Of a stretch of 6,437 bases of DNA, positions 5,165 through 6,437 are shown in pieces. The stretch is from Armatimonadota bacterium (GTDB lineage: Bacteria > Armatimonadota > Zipacnadia > Zipacnadales > UBA11051). Under the pieces are notes generated by a model. It was not told where the DNA came from, ran no database searches, and saw only the letters and a program-made list of their open reading frames with translations. The DNA lies in the NCBI GenBank assembly GCA_003542955.1, contig DPJP01000227.1, forward strand, positions 199 to 6,635, written 5' to 3'. Made by a program: the position numbers and the translations under genes. Within the stretch, counting starts at the first letter, position 1. Each line of letters begins with the position of its first letter.

Positions 5165-6437
5165 CTACATTGGTGGCGGGGGTACGCCGCCGGGCATTGC
5201 CTCGGCCGGCGCGCCGGGGCCGGGTCCACCCGGCATCCCGGGCTCACCGGGCATTCCCGGCTCACCGGGCATTCCGCCGGGCCCCGCCTGACCGGCACCC
5301 GCTGCCGGCGTGGAGGCGCCGGCCGTCTCGCGGACACGGGCCTCGAGCGTCTGCTCGTCGGCGCCGATGAGGCGGGCGGTGGCCGAGTGCATCTGGAGCG
5401 CGACGCTCGGCGGCAGGTCGACGGTGAACATGTAGGCCCAACCGCGTGTACCGTTGAGGTTCAGCCTTCCGCCGTCGAAGCGGAGGTCCTCAGGCGGAAT
5501 CAGGAGCTTCCACTTGGGGTTGTAATACAACTGCGGCGGGTTGAGAATCTCCGAGAGAATGGTCGGTCCCTGGCCGGCGGGCTGCCGCGTCGTGTAGATG
5601 ACTTCGCCCGCCCGGTCCTTGATGTTCAACTCGATCTCGTTCATGGCCCACAGCAGCGCCCATACCGGCGTTGCCAGCGGGGTCAGATTGAGCTTGTGTG
5701 GCTGGTAGTAGCCCTTCTTGTACGTATGCACCACAAAGGGCATCGATGTGGTTGTCACGCCGCCGCCCTCCGACCGCCCATAGCCCAGGCAGTCGAACTT
5801 CTTCAGCCTGTCATAGACCTTCTGACCGTAGCTCTTCTGGAAGTTGGGGCGCACCTGCATGACGACCAGGATCGACATGGCGCTGGGGCCGATCTGGGAG
5901 GTGCTGAGCCCGTTCATGCGGTAGTTGCCGTTGGTGGTGGGGTAGCCGACTTTGAAGGTGAAGCCATTGGCGGCATCGAGATAGAGCTTGCCAAGGGCCA
6001 TCGCCACTTGCATGTCATACGCGCTATGACGCACGGCCTCGTCAACCAGTCGCTTGCCGACGCGGCCGGGCTGAACGCCCTCCGCGGCGACGCCGACGGC
6101 GCCGCCGGCGTAGACCCGCTGCAACTGCGACCAGGAGTTCTTGGTGGCAAGGATGTCCTCTCCGTTGTCATCCACGGTGAACTGCTTGGGGACGTTCGGG
6201 GAGGCGCCCGTGCGGTTGCAGAACTCCTGGTAGGTCATCGACTTGTCTTCTGGGGACGGAGTGACTGTCCACTCGAGGCCTGCCCCGCCACCGCCGGCGG
6301 GGGCGCCACCCATGCCCATGTCGGGGCCCATGCCGGGCCCCATCATGCTGGGGTCGGCCGGCATGTCGGCGGGCGGCCCGCCCGCGCTGGTGTCGCCGGG
6401 GGGCGGGGGCTGGGCCAGGGGTCCGCGCTGCAGGACA
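5165..6437 (-). CDS. Large protein with low-complexity ends and collagen-like tail, unknown function (5' partial)
   Basis: The minus-strand frame is open from the window end (6437) to TAG at 5167-5165, giving 423 visible residues. An ATG at 6364 is available, but the 24 residues before it (VLQRGPLAQPPPPGD...) continue the same Pro/Gly/Ala-rich style, so the gene probably starts outside the window. Order of parts, counting from that ATG: a Met/Gly/Pro-rich linker (1-30); a globular core (about 30-345) with alternating polar and hydrophobic strands and helices (for example KRLVDEAVRHSAYDMQVAMA, SAMSILVVMQVRP, then ELNIKDRAGEVIYTTR and WAYMFTVDLPPSVALQMHSA); and a tail (350-399) rich in Pro, Gly and Ala, holding collagen-like G-x-y triplets (GMPGEPGMPGEPGMPGGP). 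No transmembrane helix or catalytic motif is evident in the visible part. I do not recognise the family. The linker and tail suggest an exported or surface-assembly protein, which is inference only. It is followed by its own terminator. Confidence 0.82.
   Translation of the reverse strand, partial: VLQRGPLAQPPPPGDTSAGGPPADMPADPSMMGPGMGPDMGMGGAPAGGGGAGLEWTVTPSPEDKSMTYQEFCNRTGASPNVPKQFTVDDNGEDILATKNSWSQLQRVYAGGAVGVAAEGVQPGRVGKRLVDEAVRHSAYDMQVAMALGKLYLDAANGFTFKVGYPTTNGNYRMNGLSTSQIGPSAMSILVVMQVRPNFQKSYGQKVYDRLKKFDCLGYGRSEGGGVTTTSMPFVVHTYKKGYYQPHKLNLTPLATPVWALLWAMNEIELNIKDRAGEVIYTTRQPAGQGPTILSEILNPPQLYYNPKWKLLIPPEDLRFDGGRLNLNGTRGWAYMFTVDLPPSVALQMHSATARLIGADEQTLEARVRETAGASTPAAGAGQAGPGGMPGEPGMPGEPGMPGGPGPGAPAEAMPGGVPPPPM
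5232..5285 (-). repeat. 18-bp tandem repeats encoding collagen-like GEPGMP units
   Basis: Units at 5232-5249 and 5250-5267 match at 16 of 18 bases, and a degenerate third unit follows at 5268-5285. Read on the minus strand they encode repeated Gly-Met-Pro-Gly-Glu-Pro, the Gly-x-y pattern of collagen-like sequences. The run is short (about six to seven triplets), so a stable triple helix is doubtful; unit number may vary between strains through replication slippage. Confidence 0.75.

Overview
The window is a high-GC bacterial chromosome segment with five protein genes: two partial at the window edges and three complete. It contains no RNA gene, insertion sequence, CRISPR array or phage gene that I can support. 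Gene content (a Gfo/Idh/MocA oxidoreductase, a stand-alone small-type purL, large secreted or low-complexity proteins of unknown role, GTG starts, canonical Shine-Dalgarno and sigma70-like signals) suggests a free-living environmental bacterium. Such oxidoreductases are abundant in groups such as Planctomycetota, Armatimonadota and Verrucomicrobiota, but the window does not allow a firm assignment.

Layout: (1) 1-957, plus strand, the C-terminal bulk of a Gfo/Idh/MocA-family NAD(P)-dependent oxidoreductase. (2) 999-1172, plus strand, a 57-residue two-helix membrane protein with a strong ribosome binding site, probably co-transcribed with the first gene. (3) 1207-1243, a strong hairpin between convergent transcription units, probably a terminator for both sides. 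(4) 1288-3651, minus strand, purL (FGAM synthase subunit II), with a near-consensus promoter (TTGTCA, 17 bp, TATAAT) at 3719-3747 and a good Shine-Dalgarno that together fix the start at 3651. (5) 3652-3856, a 205-bp intergenic region holding the purL promoter and an unusual long imperfect inverted repeat. (6) 3857-5044, minus strand, a predicted secreted protein with beta-sandwich-like character. (7) 5045-5164, a leader with repeated ACTCTCC motifs and a hairpin terminator. (8) 5165-6437, minus strand, a 5'-truncated protein with Pro/Gly/Met-rich ends, including a short collagen-like tail encoded by 18-bp tandem repeats.

The genes do not form one pathway. purL appears to be transcribed alone from its own promoter; its partners purQ and purS, needed for a small-type PurL, are not in the window. 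The two upstream minus-strand genes are separated from each other by a hairpin terminator, and from purL by the inverted repeat and a promoter, so the three minus-strand genes look like three transcription units. I did not find convincing evidence of a new multi-gene system; the most unusual elements are the inverted repeat upstream of purL and the two unrecognised proteins.
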